A DNA stretch of 64,000 bases from contig NC_090130.1 in the NCBI RefSeq assembly GCF_040581485.1, positions 2,170,001 through 2,234,000 on the forward strand. Direction: 5' to 3'. Source of the stretch: Linepithema humile. Lineage: Eukaryota > Arthropoda > Insecta > Hymenoptera > Formicidae. The stretch's first letter is position 1; each line of letters begins with the position of its first letter. This document shows positions 15,801 through 27,800 of this stretch, piece by piece. The notes below the pieces were generated by a model that made no database searches, was not told the origin of the DNA, and saw only the letters and a list, made by a program, of their open reading frames with translations. A program made the position numbers and the translations under genes.

Positions 15801-16474
15801 AAGGAAGATATCAGTTTCCGTAAGTAGAGTGTAAATAATGCGGTTTGTGACTATCAGATATAATTTCACTCCATCACAATGTTGCCGTTCCTACACATTG
15901 TCGTTTGCAACTCTGATTCAACTTTCCTACTTTACGATCGAGTTACATTGCTCGCACATGCAATAACCGCTAAATATTCCTCGGTTTAATGCATCGCTGC
16001 GAAATTTCCAACAGATTTTGCAAATGTGAGCTCAAATTAATGATTAGAATGTAAGTCTTTACCAAGCTAAAATTATATTCCTATAAGTCTCCAATGTTGC
16101 AATTTGCATTTTAGTTAACATAATATTGTCGTTAAAAAATTTCCGTAGCCTGGATTCTATCTCTCTCGCTTTCTCATTTCTTCAACATTCCTAACATTAC
16201 TTTCGCTTATTATAACACGTTAAAGAGAATATTGTTGAAATATCCGTAAAAACAAGTAGCAGTATAATTCAGCGCTGTAATTTAGAAATGTTTTACTTAA
16301 AATAGAACTTATCTTCCTTTTCAATAAAAATAACATGTAGATAATTTCTGAATCACACTGAAGAGCATTATTTCTAGCTGATTTTATATAATCACATTTA
16401 ATATTTCTAACTTACTTTTACTCGAGGATATTTCAACACACAAGTAGGAAAAAAAAAACATAAAATGCACTAAC

Positions 16475-16681
16475 CTTGAGCAACTGTCGGAAATACGGAC
16501 TGCATGCCGAAAGAACGACTTTGTGCGCGGTGAAGCTGCAGTTATCGCACGCGAGCGTGACGTCGACGAAGTCCTCTTCGTCTCTTAGATGCCGAAACGA
16601 GCTGAGGATGCTCGACTGAAAGTCATTCCATCTAAGAGAGTACTGCTGCTCGTTGCCGCTCGAGGACGAAGAAGCCGCCAT
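16475..16681 (-). CDS. ab: First coding exon of an Abrupt-like BTB/POZ zinc-finger transcription factor (partial)
   Basis: This exon encodes 69 residues. Residues 1-11 are a Ser-rich leader. Residues 12-69 are the N-terminal half of an insect BTB/POZ domain, with the hallmarks QQYSLRWNDFQSSI, FRHLRDEEDFVDVTLAC, FTAHKVVLSACSPYF and RQLLK. Insect BTB-zinc finger proteins (Abrupt, Broad, Tramtrack, Lola) share this domain, which mediates dimerisation of nuclear transcription factors; the run FQSSILSSFRHLRDEEDFVDV fits Abrupt best as I know the family. Abrupt acts in dendrite and motor-axon patterning and in epithelial development in Drosophila. The start is the first in-frame ATG: an in-frame TAG lies upstream at 16793-16795 and the ATG has G at -3 and +4. 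The exon ends in AAG followed by a GTTAGT donor, phase 0, in the middle of the BTB fold. The rest of the domain and the zinc fingers must lie left of the window. The BTB call is near certain; Abrupt rather than a paralogue is probable. Confidence 0.88.
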
Positions 16682-16900
16682 GGCGTCCGTCCTCTTTGAA
16701 TTGACGGCCCGAGGTGGTATCGTGCTCTCTCTGGCACCCCGTAGGAACACTCTCTTACCCTCTTTCGGTACACTCCCTTTCCTACTCTCTCTCTATTCCC
16801 GTGAGATTTCAGCGACCTTGACTGAATCGCGCGATGAGCGGCCTAATTTGCGCCAAAATTAAGTTGCAACGCGTTTAAATTTGATGTTACACTCGACACC
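16682..16900 (-). promoter_or_regulatory. Probable 5' UTR and promoter-proximal region of the abrupt-like gene
   Basis: This is the sequence directly upstream of the BTB start codon. It has an in-frame stop at 16793-16795 and a purine-rich tract on the minus strand (about 16770-16800). No clear splice acceptor just before the ATG was seen, so the 5' UTR may be continuous here or begin further upstream. No TATA box or initiator could be assigned with confidence. Confidence 0.35.
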
Positions 16901-17707
16901 AAATGTCAAACGGACTGTCGCAATGGCCACAGGCAATGTCAAAAGTGAATGCAAGCGAATAAATGTCCAAATAAAAGCAAGTAGAGAGGAAACTTTAGAT
17001 ATATTACTTTAATGGGTTTCATAGTACTTATGGTGCATAATAGGAACACGTCGTTATAAAACGAGTTTAACAACAAATCAAAGGAAGCCGACTTCAGGAA
17101 ACAGTTTATATAATTTGCCAAATATACGTCGCTGTTTATGGATTCCTGTATGAGTGGTTCCTTTGTAGGTCGTTCCTGAAAATGACAGTGTTTTGTATAG
17201 TAATCTCTATTCAAATTTTTTTTTAATATTTATAAATTATATTTAATTAAATCACGCATTAATTTATGCATGCTTTGGTAATTAATTCTTCAAAAATGTG
17301 TAAGCGTTAATACAGGAAAATGCATTCAAGATGGCGTTAAGTAGACTGGTTTATTATAATTTACATGATGCGTATGATATTATTGATAATTCATGCATAT
17401 AGATTGATGAAACTTTTATGCAGTAGCCAGGAATCAAAGATTACATTTTTAATGGCTGCTGACTGGCCAATTGTCCATGAAAATTTAAATATGTAATGCG
17501 TAACGCGCGCATTACGAGCTACATTTTTAAAATATCAGACCCATTGGAGACAATTAAAATTTAAATTTTAATGCGTCATTCGTAATGAACAAATTAAGTA
17601 TTATTCTTGCCCATACAAAACTCGCCGCGTTAATGGAATTGTGCAATCGACCTTAGCGTGCGCAATCGTCCGACATAAAATATTTTTACGTTTATTTTGT
17701 TAATTTT

Positions 17708-17753
17708 CTGTTAACCTTTAAATAAATGTTCTGTTAACCTTTAATTAAATGTT
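17708..17753 (+). repeat. Tandem duplication of a 23-bp unit
   Basis: Two adjacent 23-bp copies, starting CTGTTAACCTTTAA at 17708 and 17731, differ at one base (AAATAAATG versus AATTAAATG). Confidence 0.9.
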
Positions 17754-20510
17754 GTTTATATTAAAATCATAAAAGTCACGAAAATTCCAATAAAAATAGT
17801 AACGTATTCAGTAATATTATTATAACATTAAATACATAGTAATTATAAAATAACATCATTAAGATGTGTTAGTTTGAGCCACTTTAGAACATTTTTATGA
17901 CCTATTAAGGAAAACTATTTTAATGTTTATCATAATAAAATAAATTAATTCTCATAAAACCCCAACCAAAAATTATTTTATTATTTAAATATAATTAAAT
18001 ATATATTCGTATATCACGCGCTACAAAGTTTGTAGCATACACGAGAAAGTTAAAATAACAACTCGAAATAAATCGAGAGAATATATGTGTGTACTCGTAT
18101 AAATCAAAAACAGAATATCACATTATAAAGATATAACAAAAAACATAATAATAATAATGTGAATTTTTTAGGCGCAATATTATTAAACTTGTGAGCTATT
18201 TTTCTAATTTAGCAAAATAATTGATGACATACTTAAAAAAATATGTACACTGTAATGAATACGAACAAAACTTTTCAACGTGGATTTGCATTCGATTAGT
18301 TTTTATAATTATAAATATTATACCCACCTTAACCGTTTCAACGATACGTTGGCGTGTACCGCAATCGTGTGTCTTCTCTTATAATCACTTCTTCATGCGT
18401 TCCGAAATGCTTTCACCCTTTGCCCGCCCGCGACGTATTCGGCGCGGCATTCCGGCATCCAATGCCGGAAAATCGACTTTAAGGTTTCCTTTTTGGTTCT
18501 TGACCATTGAAGTTTAGGGTACTAACAATAAAAACACTGCTTCAGTCCATTTACGTTCCATTTCTTTAATTATTTTGCTTTGTCTTCTCTTTTCTACGCA
18601 GTTCTTCTGTTTTAATACCGCATGCTCTTCTCTCCTGTAATCATCAGACAAACAGACAATATAAATTAAGTGACTCAAATTCGATATTTTGAGAAAAAAA
18701 GGTGAAGATTACATCAGTGATTCTCGAATAATTAGATCTCGAGCAAGTATGTGTAACGTCAATTTCGATGATAAAAACGACTGGGTTGCCCGACAGGTTG
18801 CTTGAGAACCACTGATCTTTATCATTAAATATTAATGATAGAACGAGTAAAGAATTCGATTCTAGTTTCTAATTTATTTATTACTGCATATAAATGAGGA
18901 AAAAAGCAATGCTTTGATTAAAGATAAACGTGATTTTCTTTGAATTCCCTTTCGCTTAGATTATTGATAAAAATTTTACTCGTAAATAGACAGAAGAAAA
19001 GACGGCAATCGAAGGAAAAGGTTCGTGCTCTTATGAATGTTTAGGTTGCTTTGTTTAACATATCAAATTGATAATATGTAATTGATAAATAACAATTTTC
19101 AATATTGGTCCGTATTACGATTGAACGCTGCTGAAGGATTAGAAATGAACGACTGGTGAAACGCGCGAATAATACCCACTCTTTGGCCACATCACGAACG
19201 GATACATTTACTAATAGCAACCGGTTTACTCGCAAAAATATTTCGATGGAATCTCCCGAATATCACCCGGTTTACGATCGTTTTATCCGCGCGCCACGTT
19301 TTTACGCGATCGAAACATCCCGTGGGACTCCCGATTTCTCAGCGCTTTTACTAGCGTCGTGACACTTAATGCACGGTTGGATGCATACGCATTATGCATT
19401 CCCCGTGCTTAACCAGTGATATATAGCCGATACGCCGGATAAACGGGGAACCTAGGGGGTCTGCAATCGACCAAATAAGCAAATCTGAAGACTTCCATTG
19501 AAATAGTTTCGCGCGACTTGTTTAATATTACATGCCGACCCAACCGATAGGAGAATACTTTTAGAACACTTAATATATTTGTTAGATTTATAGATACCTA
19601 TTATTCTGTTGCGCATGATAACAAAACTATTGCATGCAATAAAGCAGCCAAGCTTCAGAAACATTTTTAATACGAATTATTTTTTATTACATACATAAAA
19701 ATCAAATTATACAAGAAAAATAAAATTGTAAATGGAATTTCCTGACTCGAATATTACTAGTTGTAATTCTGGATTTAATTTTCTCGTGTAGTCTAATTTT
19801 TAATTTAATTAAAAATAAATATTCATAATATTTCTAATAAAAATTGCTGTAAAAATTTTTATGAATCTTGATTGCTTTATCGCGATTTTTATCATTGCGT
19901 TATATGCAAATATATATAACTTTATCGTTGTCTGTATGAGTGGACTTCCGCTACATATTGTCCTAATCAAATTTATTTGAAATTCTTATAAAATTCAATT
20001 TAGTATATCTTATCTAATTTATTCTATTTTAATTTAATTTAATCTAATCAGTGCAACGTATCTCTTAATTAGATTTTTTCAATTTTCTCTGACACGGAAC
20101 TTTGAATAAAATTAAGAGTTAATTAAAATTACTGCCGGATGTGAGAATTTTAAAGCTTGAATGACACTATATATGTATTTAGGACAGCAATTGCTCAAAT
20201 TCCGAACAAAGAACAATTACCGATTTAATTACGCATCAAAAAAATACTTCCCAATGAAGTACTTAAGCGCGTGCGTAGATTACGATTACTGCATGGTCAT
20301 ACGACAAAATACCGCGATAAGAAACTTGCGTCATACGCGGAATTGACGCGTGGTATTATTTTTCGTTTACAAACACCTATAATCGTAAATCATCCGGCTT
20401 TACGATCAATAGAGAACGTTTCTCTTCATCGTACATCGATTATCGTAATGTAAGCGTGACGTCTGTCCCGTCGTTCTCCCGATTCTCTCCGCGTCCCTTC
20501 ACGCACTCGA

Positions 20511-20537
20511 TTATCGCGTTTATCGCGTTTATCGCGC
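20511..20537 (+). repeat. Tandem 9-bp repeat, three copies
   Basis: TTATCGCGT twice, then TTATCGCGC. Confidence 0.9.
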
Positions 20538-21740
20538 GTTCCCAATTGAAGACGTAGATTTAAATCCAACTTCCGCTCCATTCGACATAGATGTTTACAT
20601 ATCTACGTGTTACGTGCGATCTGACGATAATATCCTACGAATAATTCATCGAATCACTTTCCTGAATCTTCAGTGCGTAAAGTATTCTTTTCGCTTTTAC
20701 AAAATATTTTGTATAACAATGTATAATTAATACGGAATGCTAGAGATAAATTGTAGTTTATCAATAAATATTTACAAAGTGCGCAACAATAACAACATAT
20801 ACTTATGTATAGTAAAAAATAATGTATGGTAGTTTACAAGAAAAAAATTTATAATATCATAAAAATATTCTATAGCTGCTAAACAACCGTGTAAAAAATA
20901 ATCGGTATAATAAAATATTTTACATTGTTATTAAATTTACGACATAGTCACAACTCGAAAATATTTGCTAAAATATAATACGAAGTACATTAAGCATAAC
21001 ATGGCCGAGCAACATAAAATCTTAACACAACTGCTGCGTTTTATATGAGCAATTCATTCACAAGTTCGCGGAGATAAACGCGGAATTTATGCACCGTTCG
21101 CGGCGAAATGCACAATGGTTTCGCGACCTCTCCCTCGCGAGTTTTACGTTCACCAATTTAGTTTCCATTAAAAGCGAATTTCGTGACGCCGCGCGATGCT
21201 TATCGGTCGGTTATCAGGTGAATGTAAAAGCTTGACCGTGTTTCCCCGTACAATGTACGATCGCCTTCGCGGCTTTAATTACGAAAATAGCTCGATCTCG
21301 CTGATAGCAACCGCGTTGTTTCGCATTTCCGTATATATGGTAACACTTTGTAAACAAGCGGCCGTAGTGACCCGAGATATCGCGGAGTAACGTATCTGAA
21401 AAACGCCTCAACCACGTACGCAATGCAATTGCGACGCACGTGTCGGGAATCAAAAGCGCACAAGCCGCGGCAATTACGCATTACGAAACCGCCGTAACGA
21501 CTTCGCTTTGGAAAGCGCCTATTAGCTGCCGGTCAGAAAACTGAATGTGTTAGAAAATAAAGAAATAAAGCAGATGATAAGTGATATGTGTGACTAATCA
21601 ACTAGAACCACAGAGAAAACAGCGCAATTCCAATATCGATCGTAAAGTTCCGCCGAAGACGTCAGAAGGCGATGAATAAATTCTATACAATCATATTTTA
21701 TATCTTTGTATCATTGACATCAGTGTCAAGCATGAATATG

Positions 21741-21762
21741 TATGTATATACGTATATACATA
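21741..21762. repeat. Perfect 22-bp palindrome
   Basis: Symmetrical around the central ACGT (21750-21753), with arms of alternating T/A ending TATG and CATA. It could form a short cruciform and is probably a chance product of AT-rich sequence. Confidence 0.85.
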
Positions 21763-24700
21763 TATACACTAGAATTACTATATTTTTTTGCATTGTTTGC
21801 ATAATGTTAATTGTAAAAAAGACTGTATGGTTTTCTCGTAAAAAACAGATGCAACATTAAATTTTTTATTCAAATTCTGCAAGAAAGAAATACGACTGCG
21901 TATAATTGCATCTCTAGCGCTTAGATCTGTACTGAAGAATATTGAAAATGAATATCTCACGCCCAAAGTGAGGAAATTGAGCATCAAAAGTACGAGCAGT
22001 CACATATTATGAAACTGACATAATGACCGCGGTTTCGTAAGCGCATACCTAGAAAGCGTTACAGCCTGAAACGCACTTTATCTATGTTTCCTTCTACGAC
22101 CGTACTCGAATATGCATTTCACCCGACCGGTGGTGGCTTGCATCTTTCTGCGGCAAAATGAACTGGAGTCTGACAGACACGCTAATCGCGAACGCAACTG
22201 CTAATACCGCGAACGATTTATCTTCGCATCGTTAACCATGTGTTCAATTTGGCGCAGTCATGTGTGAGAATCAGGAAGAAAACAATAGCAGGCGATTAAG
22301 TGCGGAGCGATTCGATTTCTTGGAATTAATACAGTTCGCTCAAATGCGTATTAAAATTTTTAAATTAAAAAAATTAAAATTCAAGATTATGCAATTTTAG
22401 AGACGTAACTGTTATTGCTGAGCGAAAAATACATTAGCTCTCACCTTTTTATCGACTTATTAAATTTTGACTTTCTAAATAATATCTTACTTTTATTAAA
22501 AATGCATATTTGAAGATCCGCAAGTTTTCAATTTAAATTTGACAGAATTAGAAATTCAAATTTTCAATTTAAACTCGACAGAATTAAAATTTAGTTTTTC
22601 AGAATCGTGGGTGCGAGCGTGGAATATTTTAATTTGAATTGCGTTGTTCCACAAAGGAGAAAATGCAATTTTCATGCCGCTAAATTATGCGGCTAGGCGA
22701 GCCGAGTGATAAAGTAAGACACTTTCGTTGTCTGGCTCCGTGCGTCTTTCGGTGTTTACTCACTTGTGAATGTGTAAAATCGCGACCGCGAGAACGTAAA
22801 ACAGAACGTGTGCGCATGCTGCCAGCATTCCATTGTATCATATGAATGAACTACACCGTCCGGGAATATATTTCGACCAATCGATCGGCAGCGGCCGAAC
22901 TGTTCCCGGCACGGCATCGATGCGCAAACATAATTCCGGCGTCTGCGGGTTGATGGAAAATGTGAATCACGTGAACCGAATCGCATGTATCGGAGCGTAT
23001 ATCACGTACTCGTAATCCCAAATTTTATTTTGCAGCTAATAATCTGGATATTCTCTCTTAAAAAATCGCGAGCGTTGTAAGAAGCTACGGCAATTGGAAT
23101 TAACTGTTTGTTAATTGATAAAACATTTTTTTCTCATAAATAAAATGTTCCGGAATGATATAAAGAATCTTTCTTTGCTTCAAGTAATCTGCGAATCGTT
23201 AAATTTCAGATTGCTCAACGTTTTACATTGTTGATCCAGTATTAGCGCAGAATTGATCACACCTGCGGATTTTTTTTCTGTAATCAACTATTTAAAGATC
23301 AAGAACGATACATGCGCATTTAATAACATAATTTCAATACCGTATTCTCGACGTAGATTAATTCCGAGAGTCATATCCAATAATTACACTTACAATGCGC
23401 AACACATTAAATGTTTGATTAATAATACTGCTTACAGTCAATTATAACGAATTTATCACCTTTAAACGGAAAGATGCAGAGACCTCAAGTACCCTCGTCC
23501 GTTTTTTTTTTTCTCCGCTCAACTAGCAACGCTTTGCATATTATTGTATGTGATGTGCGTACACAAAGAAATATTCCAAGCGCGCAAAAACGAGCGCGAT
23601 CTGCATATGTCGTTAGGAATGATCGATGAACCCAGCAGTAAAGCCGTCGTCATTAACGCAGTCGCTTTTTGCGCGCGCATACGAGCGAGTACGCTCGCAA
23701 CGAAGCGCCGCGAATTCTCCTTGCCGAATTTTTGCGCGATTTACCAGCCGCTCGACGAAAATTGGCTGATCCACCGGCGTAAAAAATAACGAAATCGATG
23801 AATGAGCGCCGCGAGTCATTTGCAATTTAATCCCTCATACATTATTTATCACCCTTAACGATCGCCGTCGTTTCTCTTACGCTTTTTAGAGATAATCTAT
23901 TTTTGCGATTCTGTTCCGACAATAGTTTAAAAAACAAATAGACAAGCAGACACAACAAATTAATTTAATTTCAAGTCTTTATTCTTATCAGGTTGTTTAC
24001 ACATAAGAGATTTCGTTGCAATTTCTTTAATCAATTTCTTTTCGTCGTCATTCTTTCTGCAATTCTGATGTATTCAGAGTTTTGAGCGAAGGATTTGTTT
24101 TATTTATTAGAAATTGATAGACTATTTTAAGATTCGTAATAGGGGGAAAAAAAAAATCTTCGAAATGACCCGACAATAACCGACGCCCACAAAAGTGATA
24201 TGCGTGCACGATCGACGACGCTTTCCACGAATTAGCGGCCATTTCACATTCCAGTAGCGATCATCAGAGGTGCGCGATCGATAGTCATCGGAGACTATTG
24301 TCAGCGGTACTATTCAATGGCCCGATATTGCGAGTGAGCGTAAATCTGCGCTTTCCTGCCACCCCCGCTTTATGACTCAGCCGCGCGTACAAAACGATTT
24401 GCATACGCTGAATTTCGTGCAACGCAATAGCCGATCGTTTTATTTGCGCATCGAGTGTAATTACGCTGGTGAGATGGACCACCGAGGGTAATAATTGAAT
24501 GACGATCGCATAGATAGCATAATAATGAGTTAAGCATCACCACGAACAACGTCATCACACCAACACAGCAACAGTAACAGTAACAACAGCGCGATCATCA
24601 ACGATACCAGTGACCAGATGACTTTCACCTTCCAATGTACGCATGTATCACGCGTACAGGCATTTCACCGACGCAAACGCGGCCGTGTATGCGATAAGCG

Positions 24701-24857
24701 AAGCACATAAGTGTTTGGTAATTTTGGGAGATAATAGCATCCCGGTTAATTGGAACCTTTCGTATGCGGATGCGCGCTGCTGATTGAATATTGGCGAAGA
24801 GGTCGTAGTAATTATCTTAAGAAATTCATTGCGCGAGATTGAAGTATCGAGAAAAGC

Positions 24858-24886
24858 AGAGAGAGAGAGAAAGAGAGAGAGAGAGA
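24858..24886. repeat. (AG)n microsatellite
   Basis: About 29 bp of AG/GA dinucleotides with one AAA interruption. Confidence 0.9.
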
Positions 24887-27800
24887 TTCTTCGCACATGG
24901 CGGAAGAGAAATTTTGACAGTTTTTTAATATCGATGCGGATAAGAGTGCAAGAGTCGAAAAAAAAGAAATTAAATTCGCATAATTATTGTACTTAAATAT
25001 TTTACAAAATAAAAAAGATTTAAATTAATATTTTATAACAAGTTCGAACGTAAAGAACAAAACTAAAAAAAGGAAAGAGGAAGAGACGGCAATATATAAA
25101 TATGTATCAAAATAATAATTTCGTTGGATTTTTATCATCACGCACAAACATCGTATAATTGTTGTTTGGAAAAGTTTAAGTTCACACATTATACGATAAG
25201 CTAGATCGTTAAGACGCTTGTATGCGTAAGGGCGCATATAGACGTGGTATTAATTTATTTTATGCGCGCTCGCGTGCACCGGCTCACGCATACGCGGCTG
25301 CGCACGTTTCCTGATTACACAGTATAAACGCCAGGTTGACGACCCTTTAATAACTCTGTGCATTCTCGTTCCGCGATCAAATGTGGATCTCGTATCGGCT
25401 AATTAGGAGACGTTTAGTAATGAAGATGCTGATGAGATCCTGATGAATCGACTGATATTCGACAGTCACGTAGCCGGAAATAGCGTTGTAAAAGGAGTTC
25501 GTTACGCGATATGCGCATTGCTCTTCCGGAAGAGAAATAATGCACAATTTACTATCAACGAGTTATAGATCCGAAGATTCTAACACGAGAAATTTAATGT
25601 ACAGTGAAAATTTATTAAATATTACTTTTAATTAATGTGCGCCTTTATTGCGCATTTATCTAAAATTTTTCAGATAAATATTAATATTTGTTTTTCATTA
25701 AATGTTGAAAGTTTAATACGCATGACTTGATAAGCTACTTTACGGACCGACACTTAAGCTATTCGCTAAGTACAGATGTAATGTAACGACGTATAAACTG
25801 CACTTCGAGCGCAAAAGCAAGGCAAACGCAGGGAATCTTAAATATTCCACGTAGACGACAATCCTTGACGTGACAAACATTATCAAATACGGCCTCGCAC
25901 TTGAGATGTTAACTTTAGCAGCTACTCGACACGCTTACTTATGATTCCAGCTTAGAGGCATATAGTTAATAACCAGAATCGCATTCCAAACATTTCTTTT
26001 ATTCTTTGCATATCAAACTTTTACGTATGTAACGTAGAAAACATCACCGTTAATGTGACGTTTCCATCGCAAAAAATCGCACAGAAAAATAACCATGCAT
26101 GAAGCGTGTTTAAAAATAGGCAGACTCGAGACAAAACTAAAAAAATGAAGAATAAGAAAAATACAAAAAAACCTGTATTAATAGCTTAAAAAATCATTCA
26201 CAGAAGAGATGTTATTTATCTCGAAATGATTGTTGCAGCACTTAGTCCCGTCGCGTATTCATTTCGAGTCTTCTTGCCGCCTAAGCATCGACGTGACGAA
26301 ATAGAACGCATGACGTAGCACAATGGCTCGCACACGGGCGTAAATAACGCGAGACCGGCTCTTATCTCGCCGGCTCGTTCTGCGCAATGTGGGACACGTT
26401 ATCAGGCAGTCTGCTGCAGAATACTGCACTTTTATCGCGAAGCAGGGGATTTGCGAACGCGAGAGGGAGAGAGCGGGAGAGAAGCATGACAGACCTGAAT
26501 TAAGATCGATTACGCGGCGCGCGTACCGCGAGCGCGTCGAGACGAGCAATTTATCAACGAATGCGTGTTTACATGCAACCGTCGCGACGCGTACATTTCG
26601 CATTTACTACGTGTCATCGTATTTACCCGGTCTTTACTACGTTGTAAGCCGGCGGTAAATGTACGCTTTAATTCGTCTTTTCCCCGCCGCCGCCGCCAGT
26701 AATTTGTGTTCGACATTCGTTATTCTCGGCAGGCACGCGTTTTATTCGCGAGAATCGGTGCGTTTGGTCCGCCGTCGCGCGACTTGCGCTGCAAATGATC
26801 TGTAAAATAGGCCATTACGTAAAAATAGTTCATCCACATTTATTTATCAATGCCGCGTTTATTCGGAATATAACAGAGAGCTTTATGAGATAAAATTGAA
26901 ATTATATATAAAATGTGTAGGAGAGCAATTTCAACGAGCAATTTTGTTTGTTACTTCTGTTAGAAAAATTATAATTGAATACATAAAATATATAACTTGA
27001 TCTTGACGAATAAATTTCGAGTTGAGGCTGATGACAATGGCGAAGCAGTAATTGCGAATGTGTGTTTGCCTTCAAAGTGTTTTTTGTTTATTTGCCGAGT
27101 GGAATTTATCACGGTTACACTACGATAGTCTCAAGGTGAAGTGATCGGCTAATTTCGGCGCTTAAGTAATATACTCGATGAACAATTCCGTTGGAAACAA
27201 AAACCTAGCTCGGTTAAGACTTTATTAAATATGTACATTGTGCATATAAAAAAAGTCGACTAAAATATGTCTCTTACAATTTTATTCAAGCTGTAATACG
27301 CATCATTCCTGATTTGCCAAAATAAATGTTTTGCGCTAGATTCTTTCTAGCGAATAAAAAAGGCTGATTCAGTTTTTCAATTTTAAATCGAACATTTCGC
27401 GAATTGCACTTTTTTCCATTTACGAATTAACCACGGCGGCGGCGGGGTCGCAAGAAAGTCGCGTTCCATCCCTGGAATTTCAGTCGAATGTCCACTTATG
27501 CACGCACATGCGCTCGCATGCAGTAGTGCCAGCGTGGATGCAGATATACCCGGAATAGATCAAGAGGAGTTGAGATTGGATATGTAGCGCGGTAGGTATG
27601 CCGCGAATTCGAGGTGTGGCACCGGTCGCCTCTCTTCCCTCGCCTGAGGGAAACCTACTCCTCCTCGCTGGCTCTCGTCGACTGCCCACTCGAGGAGAGT
27701 AGTATTGTGAGGCAATTAGAATCGTAGATTCATCGACGGTGCACGCCACTGTCTCCATTCCTGACATTCTCGCCGGCTCTCTCCTCGAACCGACGCGACT

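Larger units (their letters stand above)
1..16474 (-). other. Partial first coding intron of the abrupt-like gene, no exon recognised
   Basis: The BTB exon at 16475-16681 ends in a splice donor on the minus strand, so everything to its left down to the window edge should be intron. I looked for the expected continuation of the BTB domain (the strand and helix segment that follows the LLK motif) and for C2H2 zinc fingers on the minus strand and found neither, so the intron is at least 16.4 kb. The open frames here, for example 4363-4797, 7913-8452, 9262-9750 and 11475-11924, overlap others in several frames, lie in CpG-rich patches and show no domain. The rest is AT-rich sequence with simple repeats. 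A nested gene or enhancers cannot be excluded. Confidence 0.6.

Noticed and set aside
24541..24710. An open stretch with an Asn/Ser repeat near CAACAGTAACAGTAAC
   Set aside because: Short trinucleotide-like repeat without a start codon or convincing splice borders; the protein-like look comes from the simple repeat.
27480..27767. 95-codon minus-strand frame starting MSGMETVACTVDES, a possible first coding exon
   Set aside because: It has a proper ATG and a CpG-rich upstream region, but no good splice donor or domain was found. It could be revisited with RNA data.
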